NCBI GenBank assembly: GCA_019916065.1
Contig: CM034236.1
Location: 55,270,690 to 55,334,689, forward strand
DNA from: Vitellaria paradoxa
Lineage: Eukaryota; Streptophyta; Magnoliopsida; Ericales; Sapotaceae
Reading direction: 5' to 3'
Length of the DNA stretch: 64,000 bases
Positions within the stretch are counted from its first letter, which is position 1, and the number at the start of each line of letters is the position of its first letter. Under the pieces are notes generated by a model. That model was not told where the DNA came from. It ran no database searches and saw only the letters and a program-made list of their open reading frames with translations. Shown piece by piece: positions 49,458 to 59,673 of the stretch. The translations under genes were made by a program, and so were the position numbers.

Positions 49458-49498
49458 ATATATCGCAAAAAAAAAAAAAAAAAAAAGATATATTGCAA
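49458..49498 (+). repeat. Poly(A) run between short near-direct repeats
   Basis: ATATATCGCAA and ATATATTGCAA (10 of 11 identical) flank a run of about 20 A. This is the same arrangement as at 37992-38051. Confidence 0.4.
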
Positions 49499-50046
49499 GT
49501 GTCTTAAAGTTTTTAATTCCTGCTTATATTGAATTACACCGGTTGACGGCTTTCTAAAAAGACCAATGCCTTGTTCATGCTTCGCCATAATATTGGATTA
49601 TAAAGTATAAGTGAATATAATGTTTGGATTCAAATTAAAAATTGGTTTTGGAAAAGAAGAAAAGGGAAATAATTAAGTTAAGAGAAAACTCTATTTTGTT
49701 GTCTGCAATGGAAGTAATTAAAATTAAAATGAAAGAGTTTCATTTTTTTATTTTATATCTGGATTAATTGAAGATTAAAGATTCGAAAAGGAAATGAAAA
49801 TTGAGACAAAATAACTTATCTTCTTATCAGATTCATCAAAATTAAATTTCATATTAATTAAATTTCCTAAACTCGAAAAGGTTGAAATATATACCAGTTC
49901 CATTTGCTAAGCCCTTGCCTTCCAGCGAAGTGGAGGAAGAAAGGGCCCCCTCCTGGCTGGGTGTTGTATTGCCTTTTCAGTGTGTGTGGATGCATTGCAT
50001 GCAAGGCTATCCCTCCACAGCCCCATTTGGCCCCATCCCTAGATTC

Positions 50047-50072
50047 CTCTCTCTCTCTCTCTCTCTCTCTCT
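50047..50072. repeat. (CT)n microsatellite
   Basis: CT dinucleotide run directly before one arm of the 30-bp inverted repeat. Confidence 0.9.
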
Positions 50073-50073
50073 G

Positions 50074-50103
50074 TATGTTCAATCCACCGTAGACAACTCA
50101 AAT
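50074..50103 (+). repeat. 30-bp inverted repeat, left arm
   Basis: The exact reverse complement lies at 52797-52826. The arms contain TTCAATCCACCGTAGACAAC. The two arms are about 2.7 kb apart. Confidence 0.9.
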
Positions 50104-50574
50104 CATTTGGCCCCATCCCAACTCCAGCTCATTTCCTCTGCATTCTTTTTTCACGCACAGGAATTTTAAAATAACATAAACAGATGCATGCCTCTTTCTA
50201 TTTAATCTGGGGGTTTTGGATTTTCACATTGCAAAGTTGACTATATATAAGATTTGTTTCGATAAACACTTACTGTCTGCACAAATGGGTTTAAGATTAT
50301 TTAACACAATATGATATTATATTATAATTCAACAAAACATAAAAGAATAATAATTATAAATACGCCTTAGTTACGCCCATTATATATACACACCTTAGTT
50401 ACACTCTTCTTTTGGAAATTCAATTTATCAAAAGTAGAGCACAAATGCAGCTAGCTTCATGGCTCAGTCTAATTGGTCCCATATATAGCTTTTACAGAAA
50501 AAGGAAGAAATGAGAAATAAAGGGCTTGTACCATTGTCTCAATATGTATCCCATGCATAATTGCCCAATTTTAA

Positions 50575-51206
50575 TTAATAACTAGGGATGTCAAATATAC
50601 CCGTACTTGGTGGGTACCCGTTTCATCCGCCCCGTTTGGGGAGGGTATGTGGATATTAATAGCGGGGACGGGGACGGGTATGGAGATTTGAAATGTTATC
50701 CGCACGGGTATGGGGACGGGGACGGGTACGATAGTCCCCACCCCGCCCCGTACCCATTTAAATATTTTTTTGTTAATTTTGTTGGCGTGGTGACTCCTTT
50801 AGAAGTCCCACATCGGTTTCTCACAAAGAAGTGAAGGTCTTGTGAGATTATAAATAAAGACCACTTCATCTTTGGTTAAGTGCATCAGTCAAAGTCAAAT
50901 ATTATATATATATTTTTAATTTTTATTTAATATATATATGTAATATATTTTTTATTTAATATATAATATTTATAATAATTTTAAATATTTATTTTATACA
51001 TATAATATATAATTTGTAATAATTAATATACTTGACGGGTAAACGGGGATAGGGATGGGGAATTCATTATTTTGTGGGGACGGGTATGGGGAAAATTTTT
51101 TTCTCCGAAACGGATGGGGACGGGTAAGAGTATTGCTAAACGGGGACGAGGACAGGAAAGGTCATACCCGCCCCATACCCGTCCCGTTGACATCCCTATT
51201 AATAAC
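50575..51206. mobile_element. hAT-type non-autonomous element with 8-bp TSD
   Basis: A 616-bp element (50583-51198) with perfect 12-bp ends, TAGGGATGTCAA and TTGACATCCCTA, lies between perfect 8-bp duplications TTAATAAC (50575-50582, 51199-51206). Both are typical of hAT transposons. Arms are GC-rich with repeated GGGGACGGGTATGG-like motifs, pointing inward from both ends; the centre is AT-rich. It contains an snRNA-type promoter motif pair (50805-50856). ORFs in the arms are repeat artefacts. Confidence 0.88.
50805..50856 (+). promoter_or_regulatory. snRNA-type promoter motif pair (USE + TATA) inside hAT element
   Basis: GTCCCACATCG (50805-50815) matches the plant snRNA upstream sequence element RTCCCACATCG exactly. 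TATAAATA (50849-50856) follows after 33 bp, the spacing known for Pol II-type plant snRNA genes (about 23-24 bp for Pol III types). No recognisable U1, U2, U4, U5 or U6 sequence follows at the expected start near 50880. It could be a promoter captured from an snRNA gene or the promoter of a nested retrotransposon remnant, as similar motifs occur in plant retrotransposon LTRs. Confidence 0.6.
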
Positions 51207-52796
51207 CCTGAATTGACAATTAATCCTCAAAACACAACTTGCATCAAAATCCTTAGTTTTAAATAAATTTATTTTCCATCTTTTAGGATTCCTAAGCTTA
51301 TTTCACGTATGGTTGTTTGTTGGATTCTAAAGCGGAGTTATGTGAAGATTATGAAAATTTTGGTTCTTTATGACTATCAAAATTATTTAAATATCTTATA
51401 TTTTGTAATTAAAAAATTTAAAATATAAATAATTACCCTCCACTATTAAAATTTTTACTTCAATTATTTATTTTTGATAAATTTAAATATTTTGACCCCA
51501 TCTAGGATTCTTTAGTTCCCATCTTGGTTCAACTTGTGGTCCTGTGGAGCAGATCTCTTTCATCAAATAAATATGCTGTGAACCCTCACTTTCTAAATCC
51601 ATTTTCGACTTTGTTTTCTGGCTATGGCTTACATGGAGTCCTTGTTGTCGAAGGACGCACCATCTCTCTTTTATCATGTAAACAACTTAAAAAGAATTCT
51701 GCAGCCATGTTGTGAGTGTGTTTGTACCATCTTCAAATGCAGTCATAAATTTTTAGCAAGTGCCTTCTGAATTGGATTCATTTGAATCTAAGTGGGACTT
51801 TTTGTACATATAGCAGCCTCATAATTAATGACATTTCATTGCTCATTGAGGCTTAACTTTTGTAGATTAATTCTTCTTCCACTCGGAAGATTTCAGAGTA
51901 AGCGCTGCCCGAAGAAACCCTAAGAAAAAATAATGTTCGGTAAAAAAAAAAAAAAAAGGGTTATAACAAAACAACTATACATAATTAATACAGGAACATT
52001 AACAGATGGATTTTGTGGGTTATATAACTTATATTGTTATGTTTTTTTGAATATATATGTGAATATGAATATAATTAAAAGATATACAAGCATAGATTAT
52101 AGGGATAACATTTAATTTTGACATTTTATGAATTATAAACTGCCTTAGGAAGTGATTTGAGAAACTAGTAGTTTCAGCATTGACTTTAAGGGATGAACTT
52201 TCAATTGAAGTTATTTCACAAGAATTTACCAAATGTCCAAAAATGATTACCGATTGCTAAAGAACACCCCTTGTGAATTATATATATATATTTTGAGAAG
52301 TTTCTGCAGACGTTACCTGAACCACCTTTTAGTTTCAACATCTTAGTTTATATGCCACTAAATAAATCCAAGTATGCATGTCGTGGTAAAATTAATCTAT
52401 CCAAGGTACTAGTACTTGAAGAAATGCGTGTTTAGTTTGGAATAATCTAAGCAAGGAATATTTGGATTCCATATGGGAAGTCCTAGTGTATGTATTGTTG
52501 AAGTAATATTTCAAAACATTCAACTAGACTTTGATTTTGAGTTTAATATTGGAAAATAATCAGCTTTTCATGATTCGATGTGTTTTGCCCTCTTAATGGC
52601 AGTCTGGATGTAAAAAATTCTTGCCTGTTCTATACAGAATGTGGTTTATATGTTTGTATTTATACCCCCAATTTAATCATTAAAATGACTTAGTGGGATG
52701 GATTGTAATTATCGGAAATAATTATTTCAGATACTAAATATTTGAAAATGTAGAAAAAAAAATATATATATATTATATAAACACGTTGTATAGAAC

Positions 52797-52826
52797 ATTT
52801 GAGTTGTCTACGGTGGATTGAACATA
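52797..52826 (-). repeat. 30-bp inverted repeat, right arm
   Basis: Exact reverse complement of 50074-50103. Confidence 0.9.
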
Positions 52827-53150
52827 ACTGGAAATAGTTATTCTGCTCTTCTTGATTGTACTTTAATTTTGGAGCGAAGTAATTGGTTTGATTGTGCTTA
52901 AAGAAATTAATAAAAAAAAGATTAATTGGTTTGATTGAATTCATCTATTAATTATTCAGGCTACAATCTTTTAAAGCTCACTTCCAAACATGCAACAGCA
53001 TCACAGTGCAGGTGATTAGAATCCCTTATACATATACTAGTTGTCAATAAATCTGATTCGCTTAAGGTGGCCTTTTAGCGTGTGCGGAGACCCTAAACTT
53101 TCCAACGCCGATTTAATTAATTATAAACTTTTTTGCTTGCATCTTTGCTC

Positions 53151-53354
53151 CATCAAGAGTTTTTCGTACAAGTCCACTAAATCGGTTTTAAGTCTGCTCA
53201 AAACATTCTTATTTCATTGAGAGTTTTCGTACAAGCCCACCAAATTAATTTTAAGTCTGCCCAAAGTATTCTTATTCCATCGAGAGTCTTCGTACAAGCC
53301 TAACAAATCATTCTTACTCTATCAAGAGTTTTTGTACAAATCTACCAAATCGAT
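53151..53354. repeat. Four-copy tandem repeat upstream of HD-Zip gene
   Basis: Units start at about 53151, 53215, 53278 and 53320, each with CATYRAGAGTYTTCGTACAAG followed by a CYAMCAAAT block. The first two are about 64 bp; the third is shortened to about 42 bp and the fourth is partial. Confidence 0.8.
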
Positions 53355-53649
53355 TTACTCGTTGAAAAGTATCCATTGAATTCATGTCATATCACATAAA
53401 TTTAATATAAATTTAAATTGAATGATCCATATCTCTTTAAAAGACTAAACCTTATAAATGATAAAACATTCAATTGTATATTAACATTCAATCTTTTTTT
53501 TTTGTTTATTGATATTAGATTCAACTTTCATACATGTTACCAGCACTAGTTATATATTAGTTATAAATTAGACCTCCTATTTTCTCTCTCTCATGTTATG
53601 GCTGTCTTCCTGAGTTGAAACCCGGACCCGCCCTCTCTCTCTTCCCCGC

Positions 53650-53672
53650 CCTCTCTCTCTCTCTCTCTCTCT
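53650..53672. repeat. (CT)n microsatellite in HD-Zip leader
   Basis: CT run about 70 bp before the start codon, in probable 5' UTR. Confidence 0.9.
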
Positions 53673-53731
53673 AAAACACATCACAAGAATCAGACTTTCA
53701 TCGCACTACTATTAGGTTTTTGTCTGTACCA

Positions 53732-53743
53732 ATGGGCATATGA
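53732..53743 (+). promoter_or_regulatory. Three-codon uORF overlapping the HD-Zip start
   Basis: ATG GGC ATA TGA. The TGA (53741-53743) overlaps the main ATG (53740-53742) as ATGA. Ribosomes that start at the upstream ATG would stop on top of the main start. Confidence 0.6.
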
Positions 53744-55396
53744 TTTTTGATGGTATGGCATTTGTCTCAGCTGACTTCATGTTTCAAACCCATGATAATC
53801 AAGACAACCCCTCTCCTAATAATATTCAACCTCCATGTCCACCACAAGACTTCCATGGTCATCTCTCTCTCTGATCTCTCTCTCTCTTTCTGTCTATAAG
53901 TCAATGGATTCCTAACCTTGTGTTTGATCTGCAGGAGTTATACAAGCCCAGATGAAGAGATCCATGTCATTTTCAGGGGTTGGGAGCAAGTGTGAAGAAA
54001 TTCAATTAGGAGAGGATGACATCTCTGACGGTGGATCACAGCTTGGAGAGAAGAAGAGGAGGCTAAACGTGGAACAAGTGAAGGCACTCGAGAGGAGCTT
54101 TGAGTTGGGTAACAAGGTTGAGCCAGAGAGAAAAATGCAGCTGGCGAGGGCTCTGGGTCTCCAACCAAGACAAATAGCCATATGGTTCCAAAACAGGAGG
54201 GCAAGGTGGAAGACCAAGCAACTGGAGAAAGACTATGACCTCTTGAAGAGAAAGTTTCAGGCACTCAAGGCTGACAATGATGCCCTTCTTCTTCACAGCA
54301 AGAAACTTCATGCTGAGGTTATTTGTCTTTCTAATTAATTAGCCTAACTCTTTGCATCTGCATTTATGAGCCGGTCAAATTATTTCAGTGTTCTCACATC
54401 TTTTTGTGTCTGGGGAAGGGAACACAAAATTAATTCAGCTGACCAATTTTAGTTTTCTGATAATAACTTTCTGCGGATTTTTTTTTGGCATGCCTATGGA
54501 AGTAGTGGATCTTAACTTGATCAATTCAGGTCAATTTGTAGCAGTAAATAGCTATTCACATGAAATCTTTTAGATTGTAGAGAAAATATCTACAGAAATC
54601 AAAAATTCAGGCATGAGGAATACTTTTTTTTGTGTTAAGAGAATTTAATAAAACACGATTCAAGAAAGAACCATATTGTATTTATTTATGGTGAATTGGG
54701 TATGGTTCAGAGCCCATAATGGCCTTAAAAGTAATTGTCTCTTAGTTTGCTTTTGAGTAGATTGATTCTTCCATAATGGTTTAGAAGCTTCAAAAGTGTA
54801 ACAGAAGAACACCCCCCCTCTTATTTTAATGTCCTAGACCCTCAAATGGACAAACATAGCTGCCACTATTTTATTATTTGATTAAGGTTTATTGGTTGGT
54901 GTAGCTGTGTTTTGCATTGAAAGAATCCGAGGTTGGAACTTCCCATGTTGATTGGCTGATCCAAATTATAATTTTGCAGCTATTGGTCCTAAAAGATAGA
55001 GAATCGTCAACTGGAATCGGACCCATTAACCTCAATAATAAAGAAACGGAGGGATCTTGGAGCAACGGAAGTAATGAGACCAGCTGTGATTTCAATTTAG
55101 TTGCCACCACAACACCACCACCACCACCACCACTACCAGCCGATCATAGCCCATTATATTCTCATCAAATTAGTAATAAACGTATCTTCCATTCATCCAA
55201 TGGCGCGACGACAAGTGTAGTTAACCATCTTCAGCTGCAAAGCTCATCATCAAGGTCATCTGACCACCGCCTCCAATCGTCTCATGATAAAATAGATCAA
55301 ATGGTCCCAGATGAAAGCTTCTGCAACATGTTTGCTGGCATTGAGGATCATCAGCAGGGTTTTTGGCCATGGCCTGAGCAGCAACATTTCCATTGA
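53740..55396 (+). CDS. HD-Zip class I homeobox-leucine zipper protein (ATHB13/23/20/3 group)
   Basis: Three exons, 53740-53857, 53935-54317 and 54980-55396, join in phase to 305 aa. The homeodomain (about 79-136) contains [18 protein letters not shown] and helix 3 [16 protein letters not shown]; a leucine zipper follows directly ([16 protein letters not shown] onward, to about 170). The end [12 protein letters not shown] and the mid-region [15 protein letters not shown] are typical of this group, as is the start M-x-x-x-G-M-A-F; that led me to choose 53740 over the in-frame ATG at 53755. Known family role: nuclear transcription factor binding CAAT(A/T)ATTG pseudopalindromes, controlling cotyledon, leaf and stress growth. 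Intron 2 sits inside the zipper. The segment [15 protein letters not shown] differs from the ASFLGKRS block I recall in relatives. No damage is seen. Confidence 0.93.
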
Positions 55397-57565
55397 ACCA
55401 AACCCAATTCGCTGAAAAAGGAAGTCGCACCGTGCAGTTTGGTTTGGACTGAAAGGTTGCTAAAAGTAAGCATGGGGATATATATATATTTATATAGTTC
55501 TATGAAAATATACGCTATCTTTTCCCTGCTTGCTGAGAAATGTTGTGCATTTTATCTCAATAACAATTATTATGATATATATATATATATATGTATAGCT
55601 TCATATTATTAAATATATACACCGTCGTCATATCTGCCAAGGAGTGGGTCGGACAGCCAGAGCGCCATATTTAAAAACAATTTGGCTTTCATGCATTTTT
55701 TTTTTTTTGAAATTTAAATTGGTGATGCTTTGGAATCATGACTTTGTGCTATACCAAAAAAAAAATATTATATATATATATGGTAGGTAAATATGATCAA
55801 GAACGTTCCTGTGATCCATGTGGCCAGGGGGAAGGGATTAATTGGCAGATTTTAATTAATTGATGGGTTGGTGAGGGTTAAAAGTGGAGCAAAATGCTAG
55901 TTAAGAATGGAGATAGAAGAGGAGAAAGGTGAGAGAAAGAATCGAAGCAGAAATTCCAAGAGGGAAGACGCCAAAGAGATGGGAAGAGAAGAGGCTGGGG
56001 GGGGGGGCGGGGTAGTGTCCTTGGGAATGGGTTATATTCTTCGAAAGCGACGTTTTTATACACAGACATTGTTTGGTGGCATCAAAAAATTTATCAAAAT
56101 TTATTAAAATTTTAATTAATTTTATTTTTTTAAATCAAAATTTTTCATGTATTAAAAATATATATATATTACTTTTATTTTACATTTTTTTATTTTTATT
56201 ATATTTTTAACCAATTTTTATCAATCAAATATCCTATATAAGTCTCTTCTGTTGACAAGGGAAGACTGTCAGACTGTGCTCGCTAAAGAATCCATGTGAC
56301 CCACTGCTACCACCTCTCCCCCTATCTTTCAACAAACATCAGAATTCATGAATGCATCCATCTCTCTCTCTCTCCCTCTGTCTCTCTCATTTATGCCTTT
56401 AGACCTCAGCAAGCCTGCTGCAACTCTGCAAGTTCTTCCATTATATACATAACAATTCACCAAAGTATTTGTTTTTATAAATGTATATATATATACACAG
56501 AAAAAATGGAATCAAGCATGCATGTTGCACTAAACATGCCGTTGTGTGCAAGAAATTTGATTAACCTCACTGGGATTGCATGCTCAGAATAGTTCTAATC
56601 AAGCTTATTCTTTTCCGCTTTTTTTTAAAGGATTTATTTACAACCAAACGGCTAGAAAGACAATTTAATTCGAGAATTCGATTACCTGTTTCGCTCAGCT
56701 TTAGTAGAATAGGTATGAAATTTAAATGATAAAATTCAAAACGTAAAAGAGATTAAAAAAAAAAGAAGTCGATGTGAGCATGAATCGGATTAAAGTTTTG
56801 ATCATTTCAAATCAGTCTCGCCTATGTCTATTTTATTTTACAATATTTTACAAGTAATACCTATTAACCAAAAAATAAAAAAAAAAAAATACCATTAGTT
56901 TATCTTTTATTATATAACATAACTAGTGATATGACCTTATCATATTATATGATTAAGTTAGCAGTGCATCATATGCTAAAACAGTTAAATTATAAAAATA
57001 TATTTGAAAGTAATATATATTGATGTTTATGTAAAGTCAATTAAATAATAAATGTAAAAAACAAATTAAAATATTGATACTATTTGATAAGGTAGCTCGG
57101 TCGGTCTGCATTAAACGCAAACCTATTGATCGATCGGGAGAGCTAATCGCATCTGTTGATCGACACAAATGGTCGATCGGATACAGCACTGATTGGGTTT
57201 TTCGACCAATCGATAGCTCAGCCAAAATTGCTTACGTGTAACCACACATATAACTACCATCTTACACGTTATGTGATACCTTGCCTACAAATGCGCTGCC
57301 TGCCCAATAATGGTTTGAATAACTAGCTATGGAATATTTGCGTGGGGAATTGCGGATACACGTGGCACAGTTTGATTTATGAGAAGTTGGGCTTGGAATG
57401 GCCCACAGGAGTAGAGTCCATGCAGGTTCACTCCCTCTCCATAAATATCACTACCCCTGGTGCCCAAGTACAGGAAGATTCTGATCCCTAGTGTTATTCT
57501 GCCCAAATATTATTTCAGTCTCTCAATTTGCTAATTTAGGCATCAGATGTTCTTTGACAGGCACC

Positions 57566-57700
57566 ATACCGATATGTAGACAGGATTCTGGGCCCGGCTT
57601 GGACCATTCAATATACTTCCAGTGAACAGCAACATACCGATATGCAAACAGAATTCTTGGCTCGGCTTGGACCATTCAACGTACTTCCAGTGAACAACAT
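57566..57700. repeat. 68-bp tandem duplication
   Basis: Two units starting ATACCGATATG at 57566 and 57634, each with CGGCTTGGACCATTCAA and ACTTCCAGTGAACA. Confidence 0.85.
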
Positions 57701-58230
57701 CATCACTATTAATAGTATCGATTCAATTAAATTCAAATTCTAATAAATAAAAAGAAAAAAAATCAAAAAGATTGAAGAATAACAATACTTACTCATATAA
57801 TTAAATAGTTTTATAATTGTTGTTTCTACTCTTCTTACACAATATGTATATATATTAATTATATATAAAACTTACAAAATATATAACAACTATATATAAA
57901 AACTTTAAAAAATTTAAATGCGTATTTAACAAATCGTAAAGTCGAAGAGAAAATTTTGTAATAAAAAGTCTCAAAATTTTGAAAGAAAAAAAGATTTCGC
58001 ATCTATTTATAGATTTTACATTTAGAAGAATGTTATTTTATTTAGATTAGAGTACCATTTTAAATCTTATCTTATTCTGATTAGAATACGATTTTGATCG
58101 AATTAAAAATTCAAATATAAGAAAAGTTTGAGTCGCACTTCAATTAGATTGATTTATCCATTGCTAATTTTTTTTTTAATTTCTAATATCATTTGATTTT
58201 TTTAATAAATTATATTACAATATATATATA

Positions 58231-59160
58231 TAATTTTAATAAAAATATTACAATTTGATTTAAAATATCTCACTTATTTTGCCCAATGATAAAAAAAAAT
58301 AACAAAGGACATGTTACTTGTTAATAAATTAAAACTTTATTTGACAGATTAATTATTTTTTACGTTATTTTATTTAATAGTAATTGTTATATTTATTATT
58401 TTTAATAATTTATTAAATTATAATTTTAATAAAAAATATTACAATTTGATTTAAGATATCTCACTTATTTTGCGCAATGATTAAAAAAATAACAAAGGAC
58501 ATGTTACTTGTTAATAAATTAAAACTTTATTTGATAGATTAATTATTTTTTACATTATTTTATTTAATAGTAATTATTATATTTATTATTTTTAATAATT
58601 TATTAAATTATAGAAAATTAAAAATAAGAAGTTATATGATAATTAAATAGAAGTATCGATTAAATAAAATTATCAAGTGATATCTACGAATATTCTAGTT
58701 TGAATAAAATTGTGAATAAGTGGTAATTATGTATAATACTAATTTCATTTAAATTATATAATTATAAATTAAGATAATTATAATTCTAAATTTATGTTAA
58801 TAAATTGAAATCTTTATTTAACAGGCTAATTATTTTTTACATTATTTTTTAATAATAATAATAATAATATATTTATTATTAAAACCTTTATTTAACATGA
58901 TAAATATTTTTTTGCATTATTTCATTTAATTACAGTAATAATATTTATTATGTTTTAAATACTAGTTTATTTAAATATAGAAAAATAAAAAATAAGAATG
59001 TGTTTTAAATAAAAATAAAAATAAGAAGTTATATGATAAATAAAAGTGTAAATTAAATTAAAAAATCAAGTAATATATATGAATATTCTAGTTTGAATAA
59101 AATTAAAAATTATGAATAAGTAATAATTATGTAAAATATTAATTTATTATAATTTATAAG
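58231..59160. repeat. Nested AT-rich tandem array
   Basis: Two highly similar 190-bp units (58231-58420 and 58421-58612) contain AACAAAGGACATGTTACTTG. A third, more diverged unit starts near 58790. A further module, AATATTCTAGTTTGAATAAA, present at about 58688-58710 and 59082-59102, shows a larger unit of roughly 390 bp was also duplicated. Confidence 0.8.
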
Positions 59161-59554
59161 ATAATTAACTATAATTACATGTCATGTGCCACAACCATAC
59201 ACGTGTAGTGCAAAATTAGGTCACATGTCACAACTGTAGTACAAGTTAAGTCTTACGTGGTACAGCGCCGTCGTCAAACTCTACTTTATATATATATATA
59301 TAAAATATAATTTGCATTATTTTATTTTTTATTAGTATAATATAGTTATTTTGTTTTTATACTAATACTATATATAATTTTTACTTTTAAATTCGTTTAA
59401 AACCCGTACATTGAACGAGGGAGGAGGTGTAGCACGCAGATCCCAATTGAGTAATAATGACTTTGTTTGGTTTAATTCAAAGGGTTTCTCTACTGGGTAA
59501 GTTAATTTTATTAACTTTCTTCTCCCATATTTATACTGAGTATTGCCTGATTCG

Positions 59555-59673
59555 TTTATAATCCTTCTTACTTCAAAAGAGGGGAAAATCACGCGATTAG
59601 AGTTTTATAGTAGATTTATAATCCTTCTTACTTCAAGAGAGTGAAAATCATGCGTTTAGACTTTTATAGTGTT
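59555..59673. repeat. 60-bp tandem duplication
   Basis: Two units, each starting TTTATAATCCTTCTTACTTC, at 59555 and 59615. Confidence 0.85.

Larger units (their letters stand above)
46570..50574. other. AT-rich intergenic region
   Basis: About 4 kb with no supported gene. It includes (TA)n(GA)n at 47458-47500, degenerate family A MITE sequence near 48100-48590 (GGGAACGGATT / GTTTCGACAGTTT blocks), a poly(A) insert at 49458-49498, and GC-richer DNA at 49890-50170 with CT microsatellite. Confidence 0.55.
51207..53700. other. AT-rich intergenic region
   Basis: About 2.5 kb upstream of the HD-Zip gene. It holds the right arm of the 30-bp inverted repeat (52797-52826), a tandem array (53151-53354) and a CT-rich stretch likely to be the HD-Zip leader (53582-53672). 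No gene is seen. Confidence 0.55.

Noticed and set aside
50607..51266. Two Gly/Asp-rich open frames
   Set aside because: They read through the GGGGACGGG repeats of the hAT element arms and have no protein family likeness.
53755..53757. Alternative HD-Zip start codon
   Set aside because: The in-frame ATG five codons upstream gives the M-x-x-x-G-M-A-F beginning typical of the group, so 53740 was preferred.
55441..55470. TTTGGACTGAAAGG resembles a miR319/miR159 start
   Set aside because: The match fails after the first ten bases and there is no complementary arm nearby. I compared the window by eye with common plant miRNA families and found none convincing.
56296..56592. 98-codon frame after a TATA-like CTATATAAG
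   Set aside because: The peptide is mostly Ser/Leu/Tyr from CT and TA repeats; no family was recognised. A non-coding transcript cannot be excluded.
16105..59210. Isolated CACGTG motifs (for example near 16110, 30745, 39583, 57360, 59203)
   Set aside because: Single occurrences at roughly the expected chance frequency; only the 24977-25110 cluster stands out.
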